From: an uncultured Ectothiorhodospiraceae bacterium
GTDB lineage: Bacteria; Pseudomonadota; Gammaproteobacteria; UBA6429; Thiohalophilaceae
Direction of reading: 5' to 3'
Assembly (NCBI GenBank): GCA_947260005.1
Contig: CAMYOL010000026.1
Span: 62,001 to 126,000, forward strand
DNA: 64,000 bases
Below the pieces are notes generated by a model that ran no database searches, was not told the origin of the DNA, and saw only the letters and a program-made list of their open reading frames with translations. A program made the translations under genes and the position numbers. Numbering within the stretch: the stretch's first letter is position 1; each line of letters opens with the position of its first letter. Shown piece after piece: positions 9,296 through 20,400 of the stretch.

Positions 9296-12256
9296 ATGGA
9301 TCTTGCTGGAAAATTTACAATAATAATAACTGGCACAGAAAAAAGTCTATTTACAGCCGTAATCAGATTATCCGGTGACGACCGATTAAGTTATCAATTA
9401 AATTCAACGGTTACCCGCTTACTGGTATTTCTGATTTTTCTAATACTAACTCTTAGTGTTTTCTTGCAGCCTGGAAATCTACAGGCCGCGCCAAAAATTC
9501 CTTTAAGTACTGAGGAAAGTCTGTGGTTGAAAGATCATCCTGTTATTCGCATCGGTATAGATGCGGATTACGCACCCTATAGTTTTGTTGCTTCTGACGG
9601 GAAGTACCAGGGGGTGGCACCGGATTTGATTAAACGGATTGGCGACATGTTAGGAGTGCGATTTGAAATTATCCCTGACTTGACCTGGCCACAGATACTG
9701 CAAGCTGCAAAAGATTATACATTGGATACGGTTGCAACTGCAGTTTGGACAAAAGAGCGGGACAAATTTCTTAATTTTACTGAGATTTATATTCCTACAC
9801 CGTTGATTATTATGACCAGGAACGATGATGTTGCTATCAACATAGCTGATGACCTGGCAGGGAAGAGAGTAGCATTAGTCAAAGGTTATTCTTCGAGTAA
9901 AAAAGTGTTACTAGAGCATCCGTCAATTCAGCAGGTTCAAGTCGAAACCAGCCTGGATGGACTGCGAGCTGTCGCTACAGGCGAAGCCGATGCCTATGTC
10001 GGAGTTCTTGGTGTCAGTACTTTTCTAGCCAGTAAACATGGCATTATTAACCTAAAGGTAGCGGCACCATATGAAATGAGCATTAATGGCCAGCGTATTG
10101 GTGTTCGAAAAGACTGGCCAGAACTGGCTGCAATATTGGATAAATCAATAAAGGCTATGCCAGAGGCTGAGAAAATCAGTATCTTGAAAAGATGGGTGCC
10201 AATCGATGTTTCAAAAAAACAGCCAAGACAACTATGGTTAACTGACAACGAGAAACACTGGTTATCTCAGCACAAGGAAGTTCGCCTTGCTATCGACCCG
10301 GATTTTGCGCCTGTAGAATTTGTTGATAAGCAAGGAAATTATTCAGGCATTTCTGCTGATTATGTTAGAAAGTTAAGTGAAAAAATTGGTATAACGATGC
10401 GTGTCGTGCCGGACCTAACCTGGAGTCAGGCATTGAACTTAGCTAAAAAAGGTGAAATTGATATTTTTGCTGCCATCACTCCAACAACTGAAAGAAAAGA
10501 ATATCTTAATTTTAGCAATCCCTATTTCAAATATCCTGTTGTGATATACACAAGAAGTGACTTTCATATTATTTCCGGACTAGGCAGTTTATCGCAAAAC
10601 AAAATCGCAGTAGTAAAAGATTATTTTGTCCATGAATTATTAAGACAAAATCATCCTGAATTGGAATTGACTCCCTTTGATAGTACGTATGCAGGATTAT
10701 CCGCAGTATCAACCGGGCGTGCTGATGCCTTTATAGGCGATATTGCGACTGCAACTTATGTGCTGCGAAAATTTAATCTTACCAACCTGAAAATAGCAGG
10801 ACCTACAGATATCGATAGTTCAGGCCATGCCTTTGGGATTCGTAAGGACTGGCCTGAACTGGTCGGAATTATTGATAAAGCGATGGATTCAATATCACCT
10901 GAAGAGCATCTCGGTATAAGCCAAAAGTGGATAGAAATTGAAGTCGAAGAATTCCCACGCTACTGGATATGGATAGCACTGACGGCTGCCGGATTAGTCG
11001 TCGTTTTTATCGTAGTAAGCACGATTTTGCGTATTCAGGTACGCGCCAGAACGGCTGAATTAGATCTTAAAAATCAACAATTAGAAAAAGAAAATAATGA
11101 TCGTCAACGAGCTGAACAACGTCTTACTCAGTTTTTCCATGCGACGTTTGAGATGGTTTTTTTTCATAACAATGGCCAAATCCTGGACGCTAACCCTGCC
11201 ACGATGAAAATGACTGGTTATAATTCAGATGAGATTATCGGTAAAAATCTCATCGAATTTGTTACAGAGGATTCCAGGCAACATGTTATAGCCAAAATGG
11301 GTGAAGGGGTCACCGAGCCTTATGAGGCAAATATAATGACTAAAACGGGCATGATTATGCCTGTTGAGATTCATGCAACAAATATCAATATGGATGACCA
11401 TGTGTCAAGAGTTGTTAGCTTGCGTGATATTACTGAACGAAAAAGAAGTGAGGAAGCATTACAGCATGCACATGACATGTTGGAAGTTAAGGTTCAAGAA
11501 AGAACGGCTGAATTGAGATTTGCAAATGAAAAACTGAAAGAGTTAGACAAGCTGAAATCAATGTTTATTGCTTCGGTTTCACATGAATTAAGAACTCCGC
11601 TTAATTCCATCATTGGTTTTTCGAATATGATGATGCAAGGTACCTATGGTGAACTTGGTGAGAAATATCAGGATTATATAACTCGCATCAATCTTTCCGG
11701 TCAGCACTTATTGTCACTTATTACAGATATTATTGATATTTCTAAAATAGAGTCGGGATATATTGACATTGAAATGTCAGACTTTGAGCTATATGAAATA
11801 GTGGCTGAAGCAATTATGAACATGCGGCAACAGGCAGAAAGTAAAGGTTTGCTGTTGGAAATTAATATTCCGAAAGGGTTGAAACTTCACACAGATAGAA
11901 GGCGATTACTTCAGTGCCTCCTTAACTTTATTAGTAATGCGATTAAATATTCGGAGCAAGGAAAGATAACGGTGTTTGCAGAAGAGTTAGGTGACCAGCT
12001 TATGCTTTCTGTTCAGGATACAGGCATCGGGATCAGCCAGGAAGACATACTGCGGTTGTTTGATGCATTTGAGCGAATCGACTCTCATTTGCGAGTGAAG
12101 GCCGGAGGTACAGGTTTAGGGCTCTATCTTACTAAAAAAATCGCAACAGAACTCTTGAATGGTGAGCTTGGCGCACAGAGCGAGCTCGGTAAAGGCAGTA
12201 CTTTTTGGATTAAGATTCACAAGAATTTACAGAAGCATCAGCAAACACACTTATAA
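9296..12256 (+). CDS. BvgS-like sensor histidine kinase with tandem SBP_bac_3 domains, PAS and HisKA-HATPase
   Basis: 986 aa; two SBP repeats (LKDHPVIRIGIDADYAPYSFV, LSQHKEVRLAIDPDFAPVEFV), TM, PAS, SHELRTPLNSIIGFS H-box, GTGLGLYLTKKI G-box. Confidence 0.93.
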   Translation: MDLAGKFTIIITGTEKSLFTAVIRLSGDDRLSYQLNSTVTRLLVFLIFLILTLSVFLQPGNLQAAPKIPLSTEESLWLKDHPVIRIGIDADYAPYSFVASDGKYQGVAPDLIKRIGDMLGVRFEIIPDLTWPQILQAAKDYTLDTVATAVWTKERDKFLNFTEIYIPTPLIIMTRNDDVAINIADDLAGKRVALVKGYSSSKKVLLEHPSIQQVQVETSLDGLRAVATGEADAYVGVLGVSTFLASKHGIINLKVAAPYEMSINGQRIGVRKDWPELAAILDKSIKAMPEAEKISILKRWVPIDVSKKQPRQLWLTDNEKHWLSQHKEVRLAIDPDFAPVEFVDKQGNYSGISADYVRKLSEKIGITMRVVPDLTWSQALNLAKKGEIDIFAAITPTTERKEYLNFSNPYFKYPVVIYTRSDFHIISGLGSLSQNKIAVVKDYFVHELLRQNHPELELTPFDSTYAGLSAVSTGRADAFIGDIATATYVLRKFNLTNLKIAGPTDIDSSGHAFGIRKDWPELVGIIDKAMDSISPEEHLGISQKWIEIEVEEFPRYWIWIALTAAGLVVVFIVVSTILRIQVRARTAELDLKNQQLEKENNDRQRAEQRLTQFFHATFEMVFFHNNGQILDANPATMKMTGYNSDEIIGKNLIEFVTEDSRQHVIAKMGEGVTEPYEANIMTKTGMIMPVEIHATNINMDDHVSRVVSLRDITERKRSEEALQHAHDMLEVKVQERTAELRFANEKLKELDKLKSMFIASVSHELRTPLNSIIGFSNMMMQGTYGELGEKYQDYITRINLSGQHLLSLITDIIDISKIESGYIDIEMSDFELYEIVAEAIMNMRQQAESKGLLLEINIPKGLKLHTDRRRLLQCLLNFISNAIKYSEQGKITVFAEELGDQLMLSVQDTGIGISQEDILRLFDAFERIDSHLRVKAGGTGLGLYLTKKIATELLNGELGAQSELGKGSTFWIKIHKNLQKHQQTHL

Positions 12257-12270
12257 TTAAGGAAGTTAAT

Positions 12271-12642
12271 ATGGAGATAGCGCTAGTCATTGAAGACAAC
12301 CCGGATAATATGACGCTAATTTGCGATATTCTGGAATTAAATGGATACAAGGTAAAAAAGGCAACGACCGGCATGCAGGGTGTTGAGATGGCAAAAACTA
12401 AGCAACCTGATTTTATTATTCTGGATATTCAGCTTCCAGATATTGATGGCTATATGGTATTAGATAAGATTCGCAGTAATTTTGAGACTGAAAAAATACC
12501 GGTGATAGCCATGACATCATATGCAATGGCAGGTGATAGAGACCGACTTTTAAATGCAGGGTGCGATGGTTATGTTGAAAAGCCAATTGATCCAACGATG
12601 GTTATGCAACAAATTCAACAAGCAATTGGGGAAAAATTATGA
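12271..12642 (+). CDS. CheY/DivK-like single-domain response regulator
   Basis: 123 aa REC: IEDNPDN, IILDIQLPDIDG, MTSYAMAGDR, GYVEKPID. Confidence 0.92.
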   Translation: MEIALVIEDNPDNMTLICDILELNGYKVKKATTGMQGVEMAKTKQPDFIILDIQLPDIDGYMVLDKIRSNFETEKIPVIAMTSYAMAGDRDRLLNAGCDGYVEKPIDPTMVMQQIQQAIGEKL

Positions 12643-14822
12643 GGGTACTTGTTGTAGAAGATACTGAGGACTCAAGAATTATTCTTGTAGATATTCTCAG
12701 AGCCAATGGCCATGACGTAGACTCAGCCATCAATGGAGTTGATGCATTAGAAAAAATCAAGCAGGCCAGGCCTGATCTCATTATTTCTGACATTCTTATG
12801 CCCGAGATGGATGGTTTTGGACTATGCCGACAGATCAAAAGCGATCCCAATCTTCAATCGCTGCCTTTAATCTTCTATACCGCGACCTATACTGATTCTC
12901 GTGATGAACAACTTGCGCTGTCTCTTGGTGCCTCAAGGTATGTTATTAAACCTCAAAACCCAACACACTTATTAGAAATTATTGATGAAGTATGGTCTGA
13001 GTTTAAAGACGGGAAACAATCTCAGCATGACGAAACTGTTGCTGATGCGACGCTTGAACATATGCATGCAGAGGCGCTCAATAGAAAGCTGAGTGAAAAA
13101 TTACTGAAACTGGAGCAGCAAGAAGAAGAATTAAAACTGGCTTCATTGGTTTTCCAGAATAGCAGTGAAGGCATGATGGTTACAGATGCTAATAATCAGA
13201 TCATTGCTGTTAATCCGGCATTCTCGAGTATAACCGGCTATAAATTTGAGGAGGTGAAGGGTAAAAATCCAAGACTGCTTCGGTCTGGTCGCCATGATAA
13301 TGCTTTTTATGAGTCGATGTGGCAGGAGCTGATCAAAACGGGAAAGTGGCAAGGTGAAATATGGGATAAACGAAAAAATGGTGAGACATATCCTAAATGG
13401 TTAACTATTAATACAATTAGATCTTTTGATGGTTCTATTCACCGCCATGCTGCGATCTTCTCAGATATTACCGAGAAGAAAAAAACGGAAGAATTGATTT
13501 GGAAACAGGCCAATTTTGATACCCTGACAGGTTTACCTAATCGCAATATGTTTCGAAATAGCCTGGATCAGGAATTGAAGAAATCAAGACGAGATAACCT
13601 GTCACTTGCCCTGTTATTAATAGATCTGGATCTCTTTAAAGAGGTGAATGATACGCTCGGACATGATGTCGGTGATTCTTTGTTGCAGGAATGCGCAAGC
13701 CGAATCCATGAATGTGTACGTGAAACTGATATAGTAGCGCGATTAGGAGGAGATGAATTTGCAGTCGTTCTTACTGAACTTTCTGATACGACCCATGCAG
13801 ACAGCATTGCCCAGAAAATTTCTACGCAACTGGCCAAGCCCTATCATATTGGTAATGAAGTTGTTTATGTCTCAGGCAGCACTGGCATCACTTTATACCC
13901 GGAAGATGCGACAAACTTAAACAGTTTGTTGAAAAATGCTGATCAGGCTATGTATGCCGCCAAGAAAAAAGGGCGTAATTGTTTTGCATATTTTACCCAG
14001 TCATTACAGGATGCGGCACAGACCCGATTACGGTTAACCAATAATTTGCGCGGTGCTTTGCTCGGTGATCAATTTAAAGTCTATTTTCAGCCTATGATAG
14101 ATCTGGCAACAGGAGAAATATGTAAGGCTGAGGCCTTGTTAAGGTGGCAACATCCCCAACAAGGTATGGTTGCACCATTGGAGTTTATACCCTTAGCAGA
14201 AGAAACAGGTCTTATTAATAGTATCGGCGATTGGGTTTTTAAAGAATCTACCCGGTTGGCAAAAATTTGGAACAATCAGTTTCAAAGTGATTATCAGATT
14301 AGTGTCAATATGTCACCAATTCAGTTTAAAGTTGATGATCAAGTCTTTGTGAACGGGTGGTTGGAATATTTGCAAGAAATGGAGCTGTCAGAAAAAAATA
14401 TTGTTATCGAAATTACTGAAGGTCTTTTGTTGAATGCGGAGTCTAGAGTTACGAATAAACTATTATCATTACGAGATGCCGGTATTCAGGTAGCGATAGA
14501 TGATTTTGGTACTGGTTATTCATCACTTTCATATCTGAAAAAATTCGATATTGATTATCTTAAAATAGATCGTTCGTTCGTTCACAACCTCGAAACTGAC
14601 AAGAATGATGTTGCCTTAGCTAAGGCGATCATTGTGATGGCCCACGAATTAGGATTAAAAGTGGTTGCCGAAGGTATAGAGACAGAAGGGCAGGAAAGGA
14701 TTTTGGTCGATGCTGGTTGTGATTATGCTCAGGGTTACTTGTATGCAAAACCTGCCGCGCCAGTAGACTTTGAAAAGCTACTTAAACAAGAAAAATTAAA
14801 AAGTCATTCAACAGTAGGCTAG
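12639..14822 (+). CDS. REC-PAS-GGDEF-EAL cyclic-di-GMP regulator
   Basis: 727 aa; REC (VVEDTEDS, DILMPEMDG), PAS (GMMVTDANNQIIAVNPAF), GGDEF (RLGGDEFAVVL), EAL (AEALLRW, DDFGTGYSSLSYL, AEGIE). Confidence 0.94.
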   Translation: MRVLVVEDTEDSRIILVDILRANGHDVDSAINGVDALEKIKQARPDLIISDILMPEMDGFGLCRQIKSDPNLQSLPLIFYTATYTDSRDEQLALSLGASRYVIKPQNPTHLLEIIDEVWSEFKDGKQSQHDETVADATLEHMHAEALNRKLSEKLLKLEQQEEELKLASLVFQNSSEGMMVTDANNQIIAVNPAFSSITGYKFEEVKGKNPRLLRSGRHDNAFYESMWQELIKTGKWQGEIWDKRKNGETYPKWLTINTIRSFDGSIHRHAAIFSDITEKKKTEELIWKQANFDTLTGLPNRNMFRNSLDQELKKSRRDNLSLALLLIDLDLFKEVNDTLGHDVGDSLLQECASRIHECVRETDIVARLGGDEFAVVLTELSDTTHADSIAQKISTQLAKPYHIGNEVVYVSGSTGITLYPEDATNLNSLLKNADQAMYAAKKKGRNCFAYFTQSLQDAAQTRLRLTNNLRGALLGDQFKVYFQPMIDLATGEICKAEALLRWQHPQQGMVAPLEFIPLAEETGLINSIGDWVFKESTRLAKIWNNQFQSDYQISVNMSPIQFKVDDQVFVNGWLEYLQEMELSEKNIVIEITEGLLLNAESRVTNKLLSLRDAGIQVAIDDFGTGYSSLSYLKKFDIDYLKIDRSFVHNLETDKNDVALAKAIIVMAHELGLKVVAEGIETEGQERILVDAGCDYAQGYLYAKPAAPVDFEKLLKQEKLKSHSTVG

Positions 14823-14993
14823 TGAGAATGTGATGGGTTTACATAAAGCAGATGCTGGGAGGAAATGAAAGTTTTAAATCAAAAAAAATAATGATTATAT
14901 GGTGTGAAAGTAAATTATTTATATACGGTCTACAGTTCATTCACTCTGATAAATTAAATAGAAACCATGAGGTTGAGTTTAAATAATCTCTTC

Positions 14994-15025
14994 ACTCCAG
15001 CCCATCAATTAATTAGGGCTGGAGT
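14994..15025 (-). terminator. Putative hairpin downstream of catalase
   Basis: Inverted repeat actccagccc-N12-gggctggagt. No strong U-tract on the minus strand. Confidence 0.5.
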
Positions 15026-15046
15026 ACAAAGATAACTATCAAACTA

Positions 15047-16513
15047 CTATAAAGCGACTTCTAGCTCAGAGAGCGATATACCTAATGCCTTCGCGACGCC
15101 TTCGCCATATGCCGGGTCGGCTTTCATGCAATTACTAATATGACGCTTCTGCACTTCAACAGAGGCACCACCAACCGAACGCGCTGTGTTTTCAAATAAC
15201 AACTGCTGTTGTGCAGGGGACATTAATCTGAATAGTTCGCCTGGCTGAGTATAATAGTCGTCATCGTCTTCACGTGCATTCCAGTGATCGGCAGCGTCAT
15301 CAATTGCCAGTGGTGGCACCTTGCTTTCGGGTTGCTCCTGCCATTCACCCAGGCTATTGGGTTCATAGCCTTTGGTACCACCAAAGTTGCCATCTACACG
15401 CATTAGACCGTCACGATGGAAACTGTGTACAGGGCAACGTGGTGCATTCACCGGGATCTGCGCATGATTGACACCGAGTCGATAACGTTGTGCATCACCA
15501 TAGGAGAACAGGCGTCCCTGCAACATCTTGTCCGGTGAGAAGCTGATGCCGGGTACGATATTGGCTGGATTGAATGCCGACTGCTCGACCTCGGAATGGT
15601 AATTTTCCGGGTTACGATTAAGTTCCAGTACACCTACATCAATCAACGGATAGTCCTTATGTGACCAGACCTTGGTTAAATCGAATGGATGGAAGCGATA
15701 GGTCGCTGCGTCTTTTTCTGGCATAACTTGTACCTTGAAATCCCAGCGCGGGTAATCACCGTTTTCAATACTCTCGTAAAGATCTTTTTGATGACTTTCA
15801 CGATCTTTACCAACTAACTCCTCAGCCTCTTGATCGGTTAGATTCTCAATCGGCTGCTGGCTCTTAAAATGGAACTTGACCCAGAAGCGTTCGTTGTCGG
15901 CGTTGATGAAGCTAAAGGTATGACTACCAAAACCATGCATGTGACGATAAGTGCGGGGGTTACCGCGATCACTCATGAGAATGGTAATTTGATGCAGAGC
16001 CTCAGGCAGCAGAGTCCAGAAGTCCCAGTTGCTCTGTGCACTGCGCATATTGGTACGTGGGTCACGCTTGACCGCATGATTCAGGTCAGGGAACTTTAGC
16101 GGGTCACGCAGAAAGAAAACGGGTGTGTTATTACCGACGATGTCCCAGTTACCTTCTTCGGTGTAGAACTTCACTGCAAATCCGCGGATATCGCGTTCGG
16201 CATCTGCTGCGCCACGCTCACCGGCGACGGTCGAGAAACGTAAAAATAAATCGGTTGTCTTACCTACTTCTGAAAATATTCTGGCCTTGGTGTATTGGCT
16301 TATGTCATTGGTCACAGTAAAGGTGCCATAGGCGCCAGAGCCTTTGGCATGCATGCGTCGTTCGGGGATGACTTCACGGTCAAAGTGGGCCAGCTTCTCC
16401 AGGAACCATAGGTCCTGTAACAACATCGGGCCGCGTGGTCCTGCGGTCAATACATTCTGGTTGTCAGCCACGGGTGCCCCATTGGTCATCGTTAACTTGG
16501 ATTTGTCGCTCAT
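15047..16513 (-). CDS. katA: Monofunctional heme catalase
   Basis: 488 aa; [79 protein letters not shown]. Confidence 0.96.
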   Translation of the reverse strand: MSDKSKLTMTNGAPVADNQNVLTAGPRGPMLLQDLWFLEKLAHFDREVIPERRMHAKGSGAYGTFTVTNDISQYTKARIFSEVGKTTDLFLRFSTVAGERGAADAERDIRGFAVKFYTEEGNWDIVGNNTPVFFLRDPLKFPDLNHAVKRDPRTNMRSAQSNWDFWTLLPEALHQITILMSDRGNPRTYRHMHGFGSHTFSFINADNERFWVKFHFKSQQPIENLTDQEAEELVGKDRESHQKDLYESIENGDYPRWDFKVQVMPEKDAATYRFHPFDLTKVWSHKDYPLIDVGVLELNRNPENYHSEVEQSAFNPANIVPGISFSPDKMLQGRLFSYGDAQRYRLGVNHAQIPVNAPRCPVHSFHRDGLMRVDGNFGGTKGYEPNSLGEWQEQPESKVPPLAIDDAADHWNAREDDDDYYTQPGELFRLMSPAQQQLLFENTARSVGGASVEVQKRHISNCMKADPAYGEGVAKALGISLSELEVAL

Positions 16514-16853
16514 GTCGTTCTCCTTGCTGATATAGCCTGGTTGGCGTACTAAAGCCCAATACTTAATGGGTATGAGTACACTTTAGGAGGAAACAAGTCA
16601 TTCGTAAAATCGTTTATTTAGATTAAAATGATAGTAATTGCCTATCAATTACCAATCAATTTCAGGTAAAGATAAATACGTGTCTCCCTGCAACAACTAT
16701 AGGTATGAGTTGGTCTAAATCAATTGATTAGGATCAAGCAGTCGACAGTCGTGGTTGGCCAATCTTGACCATTTTGCTCTTTCTCGATTAGTTTAGAAAT
16801 TCTTCCCAAGGTGTCTCATAAACACACTTATGCACTTGTGGCGTGTTTTAAAT

Positions 16854-19379
16854 TTAATATAGGCTGTTAAAAATATCATTAGGAAGATCACGTCTTAGCG
16901 TGAAATACCGTTCTGAGAAAAGGTATCTGATTAAAACCATCCCGGCTAAATCATTATATTGTGGACTAACGCGAGCTCGAATTACCGCGGCCAGTTGCCA
17001 GGATGTTGCACCGATTTGTTTTACTCCGGCAATATCCAGCTGGGCCGCAACACCATTATCACTGTTACCTGCATAGGTTTGACCATCAGGAGCAAGGGGG
17101 AAATAGGGAACTGAATCTTCTTTATGATGTTGATAACCAAAAGCGAAATCAGTTTGCCATAGGAACCGCTTACGTTCTTTACTCAAATAATGTCCGCTTA
17201 TACCTAGTTGGGCAAGCTGTTGCGGACTAAAGTAACCACCATGGCCTAGTGTAAACTTGCTAAGATTGTCCTGATAGGACTGGTATAAAACATAGGGTCC
17301 GATATTAAATTCCTGGCCATTAATTACAGTCAGATTTCGATTCGCTTTTGCATAGAGACCAAAATGACTGTTGTCCTTGACGCCTTCGCCAGCAAGTTGT
17401 GCGAATATTAAGGACCCGGACCATTGCCAATTCGAGTCGATTGAATGGTATCCCATCGTTTCAAGTGCGGTCCTGGAGACTCCACCCCAACGTGTTTGTG
17501 AAAAAGGATCGAGTAACCCGGTATATGAAAGAAGTGATTCGCGTACTGGAGTTTTAGTTAGCGCAAGCTGCCAACCGGAATTTTCCTGGAAGTCTTCTAT
17601 TCCGAATGCACCTTGTAAATTTCCATCCACCTCACCATTAGTCGCACTGAAACCAAAGGCGGCAAAAAGGGTTTTATTTGTGGTATGACGTAAGCGTAAA
17701 ACACTTTCGATAGAATTATTGAGTTCGCTGGTTGGCGCATTAATTTGACCTGGACTTCCTGTTGCATCACTACCGATTAGGGTTCCTTGTGCTGGGGAGC
17801 CTGCATCTATCGTCACTCGGTCGAGCTGTAAACTCCATTCTGTTGACTCACCTGCCGGTGAGTGGAAATAAACAATCGGAATTTTATTAAGACGCATTTG
17901 GCTCGTGCCTGATTCGCCTGATTTACTACGTCCGGCAAACGCCATAGCAATCTGAGACTCAGGTAAATTAGAAGGTAATGCATAGATTGTCGCTGATTCG
18001 TTAATCGTTAACTGTAACTCCTGTGGAGTCTTGCCTGTTTCTATTCGTGCTATCACTTTATCATCCGGCAATAAATTACTTAGTGGACCTGACAGTTCTT
18101 TTTCAATTAAAAGTAAATGCGGTAGCTTTTCCGCATGGAATAAACTGAAGACCAATCCTCGAGCGACATCCATAGCAGGAGCCTGACGGTATATGTTTTC
18201 GAACTCTCTTGCGGCTATGTCGTATCTTTGTAGATGATACTGAGTCCAGGCAGATAAATGTCTGGACTCTGGATTTTGGGCGTCAATTTTTTTAATGGTA
18301 TTCAATATTGAGAGTGTTTGCTGATAATCTTTTTTTGCATAGGCGTGTCTTGCCGAATCTAATGCGATCTCAACTTTTATGGGATTGCTATTGCCACCTG
18401 ACTTCTCAATATTTTTAATCAGTAATTCTGCATTCGGTTTGTCACCTGCTTTAAGATAACGGCGAACCAGTGTAATGTTATTATCCATGTCTCCTGACCA
18501 ATCTGCGGCGTATTCTAACCAGGTCAGTGCACTTTTTTTATCGGCCAAAACATCCTGCGTGTTGGCAAATAATCGGGCTGCATCCGTATCTCGACGCGAG
18601 ATTATGTCTGCTTCAATCCGTTTAAGGTAAGACAGTGTCTGAGTTGGTTTCTGATCAGCCTGGTTTGCAGCAAGAAGATAAATACGATATCGATAATCCT
18701 GGAATTCCTTTTCGATTGACTTAGTACGTACTGGTCGGCGATCCTCCAGTCCGAGTAACTGTATGACATATGCTAGCGGAATATTCTGTTCGGCTTTATA
18801 TAGGGTAACCAAACGCTTTTTGGCTGAAGCACAGGACGTAATAATACGGCGATAAATATTCGTCCCATTTTGTAACTCATTTCTAATAAAATAGCTCTCT
18901 GCCAAAGCCCATAAATGGTGTACCTCAACACATCGAAACCGACCAGGATAGCGGTGATAGAGGGTAATTAATTCGCCATGTGATTTAGATTTTATCGCAG
19001 TGGCAATTAATTTTCGTTGTTTTGTATTTTCAAATTCACGTAACAATGCTAATGAAGGTTGCCATTCAGGATGTTCGGATCGAATAGATTCGAGTACGGT
19101 TTGAAACTTTTCCAACTGATCGTTTTTTAAGTAACCCCATAGTTTTTGCTCACGTTTTTGTTGCTCCGTTAAGTTTCCAGAGTGTAATTGCTCGATTGAG
19201 CCAGGGACTGGGATATCAGGATTTTGTATTAAGTTTTGTTGTGTAGATATATTTTGATCGATAATGGCTTTCTGCTCATCCTGTTCATCTGCATAAGCTA
19301 CTGCTAAAGAAACGAGCAATGGTAATATTAATAATATTGTCCAATAAGCTCCATTATCCATATTAAAGTTGACTCTCAA
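16854..19379 (-). CDS. bcsC: Cellulose synthase BcsC-like outer membrane protein (TPRs plus BCSC_C beta-barrel)
   Basis: 841 aa; signal peptide, TPR-like helices, C-terminal barrel (YALPSNLPESQIAMAF..., FSPQQLAQLGISGHYLSKERKRFLWQTDFAFGYQHH); operonic with bcsZ. Confidence 0.8.
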   Translation of the reverse strand: MRVNFNMDNGAYWTILLILPLLVSLAVAYADEQDEQKAIIDQNISTQQNLIQNPDIPVPGSIEQLHSGNLTEQQKREQKLWGYLKNDQLEKFQTVLESIRSEHPEWQPSLALLREFENTKQRKLIATAIKSKSHGELITLYHRYPGRFRCVEVHHLWALAESYFIRNELQNGTNIYRRIITSCASAKKRLVTLYKAEQNIPLAYVIQLLGLEDRRPVRTKSIEKEFQDYRYRIYLLAANQADQKPTQTLSYLKRIEADIISRRDTDAARLFANTQDVLADKKSALTWLEYAADWSGDMDNNITLVRRYLKAGDKPNAELLIKNIEKSGGNSNPIKVEIALDSARHAYAKKDYQQTLSILNTIKKIDAQNPESRHLSAWTQYHLQRYDIAAREFENIYRQAPAMDVARGLVFSLFHAEKLPHLLLIEKELSGPLSNLLPDDKVIARIETGKTPQELQLTINESATIYALPSNLPESQIAMAFAGRSKSGESGTSQMRLNKIPIVYFHSPAGESTEWSLQLDRVTIDAGSPAQGTLIGSDATGSPGQINAPTSELNNSIESVLRLRHTTNKTLFAAFGFSATNGEVDGNLQGAFGIEDFQENSGWQLALTKTPVRESLLSYTGLLDPFSQTRWGGVSRTALETMGYHSIDSNWQWSGSLIFAQLAGEGVKDNSHFGLYAKANRNLTVINGQEFNIGPYVLYQSYQDNLSKFTLGHGGYFSPQQLAQLGISGHYLSKERKRFLWQTDFAFGYQHHKEDSVPYFPLAPDGQTYAGNSDNGVAAQLDIAGVKQIGATSWQLAAVIRARVSPQYNDLAGMVLIRYLFSERYFTLRRDLPNDIFNSLY

Positions 19380-20400
19380 TTTCTGCTATACGTGCCAGTA
19401 AAGATAAAGTTACAGAATAGTAGTCAGTACTATTTTGTGTATTACTTTCTAGTATTTCATGGTGTATTAATGAAGGTGAATTATTATGTAAACAACGTTG
19501 TAACATATGAGCGATCCGACGCTGGCCAGATGTCAGGACATAAGAAGCAGAATCGCCATTATTTAAGTCAATCCAGGCCGATGTATTTGGCCTTGTCCAA
19601 TAAGAATCTATATTTTCTAGTACATCAACATCATATTGTTTATCCCAGCAGAAATACAGTGGGATCCGCAACGCATCAAAGCCAAAACGAGCTGATAACA
19701 ACTTTGATAATGATACATTTTCGTTACGTAATACTATCCAGTCCGGTGGTAGTTTAAATTGACCAAATTGACTCATGTCAGATAATATTTTTCCGCTTTT
19801 AATTATCTTTTCCCAAATTGGATCGGGATCAAAGTGAGATATTTCACGCAAAGCCGGGTAGACCCAATAGGAGAGGTTTAAGGTGATATTATTGCCATGT
19901 ACAAATCCTTTTTCGCCTGGTAATAATACAGGCCCAAGTTTGGTTGTTTTAATCAACTTTCGACGTATATCATGAACAATTGAGATACTATTTTTTTTAT
20001 ATACGCCACTATCCCAGAGTGATGCCGCTCGATATAAGGCCCAGGCGATTAACAAATCTCCGTCACTCGCATTATTTTTGTCAAGGACGTGATTTTTAGT
20101 ATCAGGATCCCATTTCCAGGCAAATAGATGATCATCTCTCACTTGTAAATTATTTCGTGTCCAAATCCAGATACGATCAAAGGTTATACGATCTCTAGCC
20201 GCAACAGCCAATAACATTGCATAACCCTGTCCCTCAGAGTGGCTGATACCCTTATTTCCAGTATCAACAACCCGTCCATCTTTGCTGATGAATAGATTCT
20301 GATAAGCTAACCAGTCGTCATGTAGTATTAGAGGTGGATCTGTCCGTTCACAACTTGATAGAAACAAGATTAGGAGTGCTAGTACCTGAACTTTATGCAT
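19363..20400 (-). CDS. bcsZ: Glycoside hydrolase family 8 endoglucanase, BcsZ-like
   Basis: 345 aa; lipobox-like SSCER; HSEGQGYAMLLAVAARDRITFDRIWIWTRNNL, DGDLLIAWALYRA, DALRIPLY. Confidence 0.9.
   Translation of the reverse strand: MHKVQVLALLILFLSSCERTDPPLILHDDWLAYQNLFISKDGRVVDTGNKGISHSEGQGYAMLLAVAARDRITFDRIWIWTRNNLQVRDDHLFAWKWDPDTKNHVLDKNNASDGDLLIAWALYRAASLWDSGVYKKNSISIVHDIRRKLIKTTKLGPVLLPGEKGFVHGNNITLNLSYWVYPALREISHFDPDPIWEKIIKSGKILSDMSQFGQFKLPPDWIVLRNENVSLSKLLSARFGFDALRIPLYFCWDKQYDVDVLENIDSYWTRPNTSAWIDLNNGDSASYVLTSGQRRIAHMLQRCLHNNSPSLIHHEILESNTQNSTDYYSVTLSLLARIAEIESQL

Noticed and set aside
15274-16535. Several plus-strand ORFs opposite catalase
   Set aside because: Antisense to a highly conserved katA reading frame.
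16828-16858. Hairpin aaacacacttatgcacttgtggcgtgtttt as bcs terminator
   Set aside because: Short 6-bp stem with long loop; weak support.
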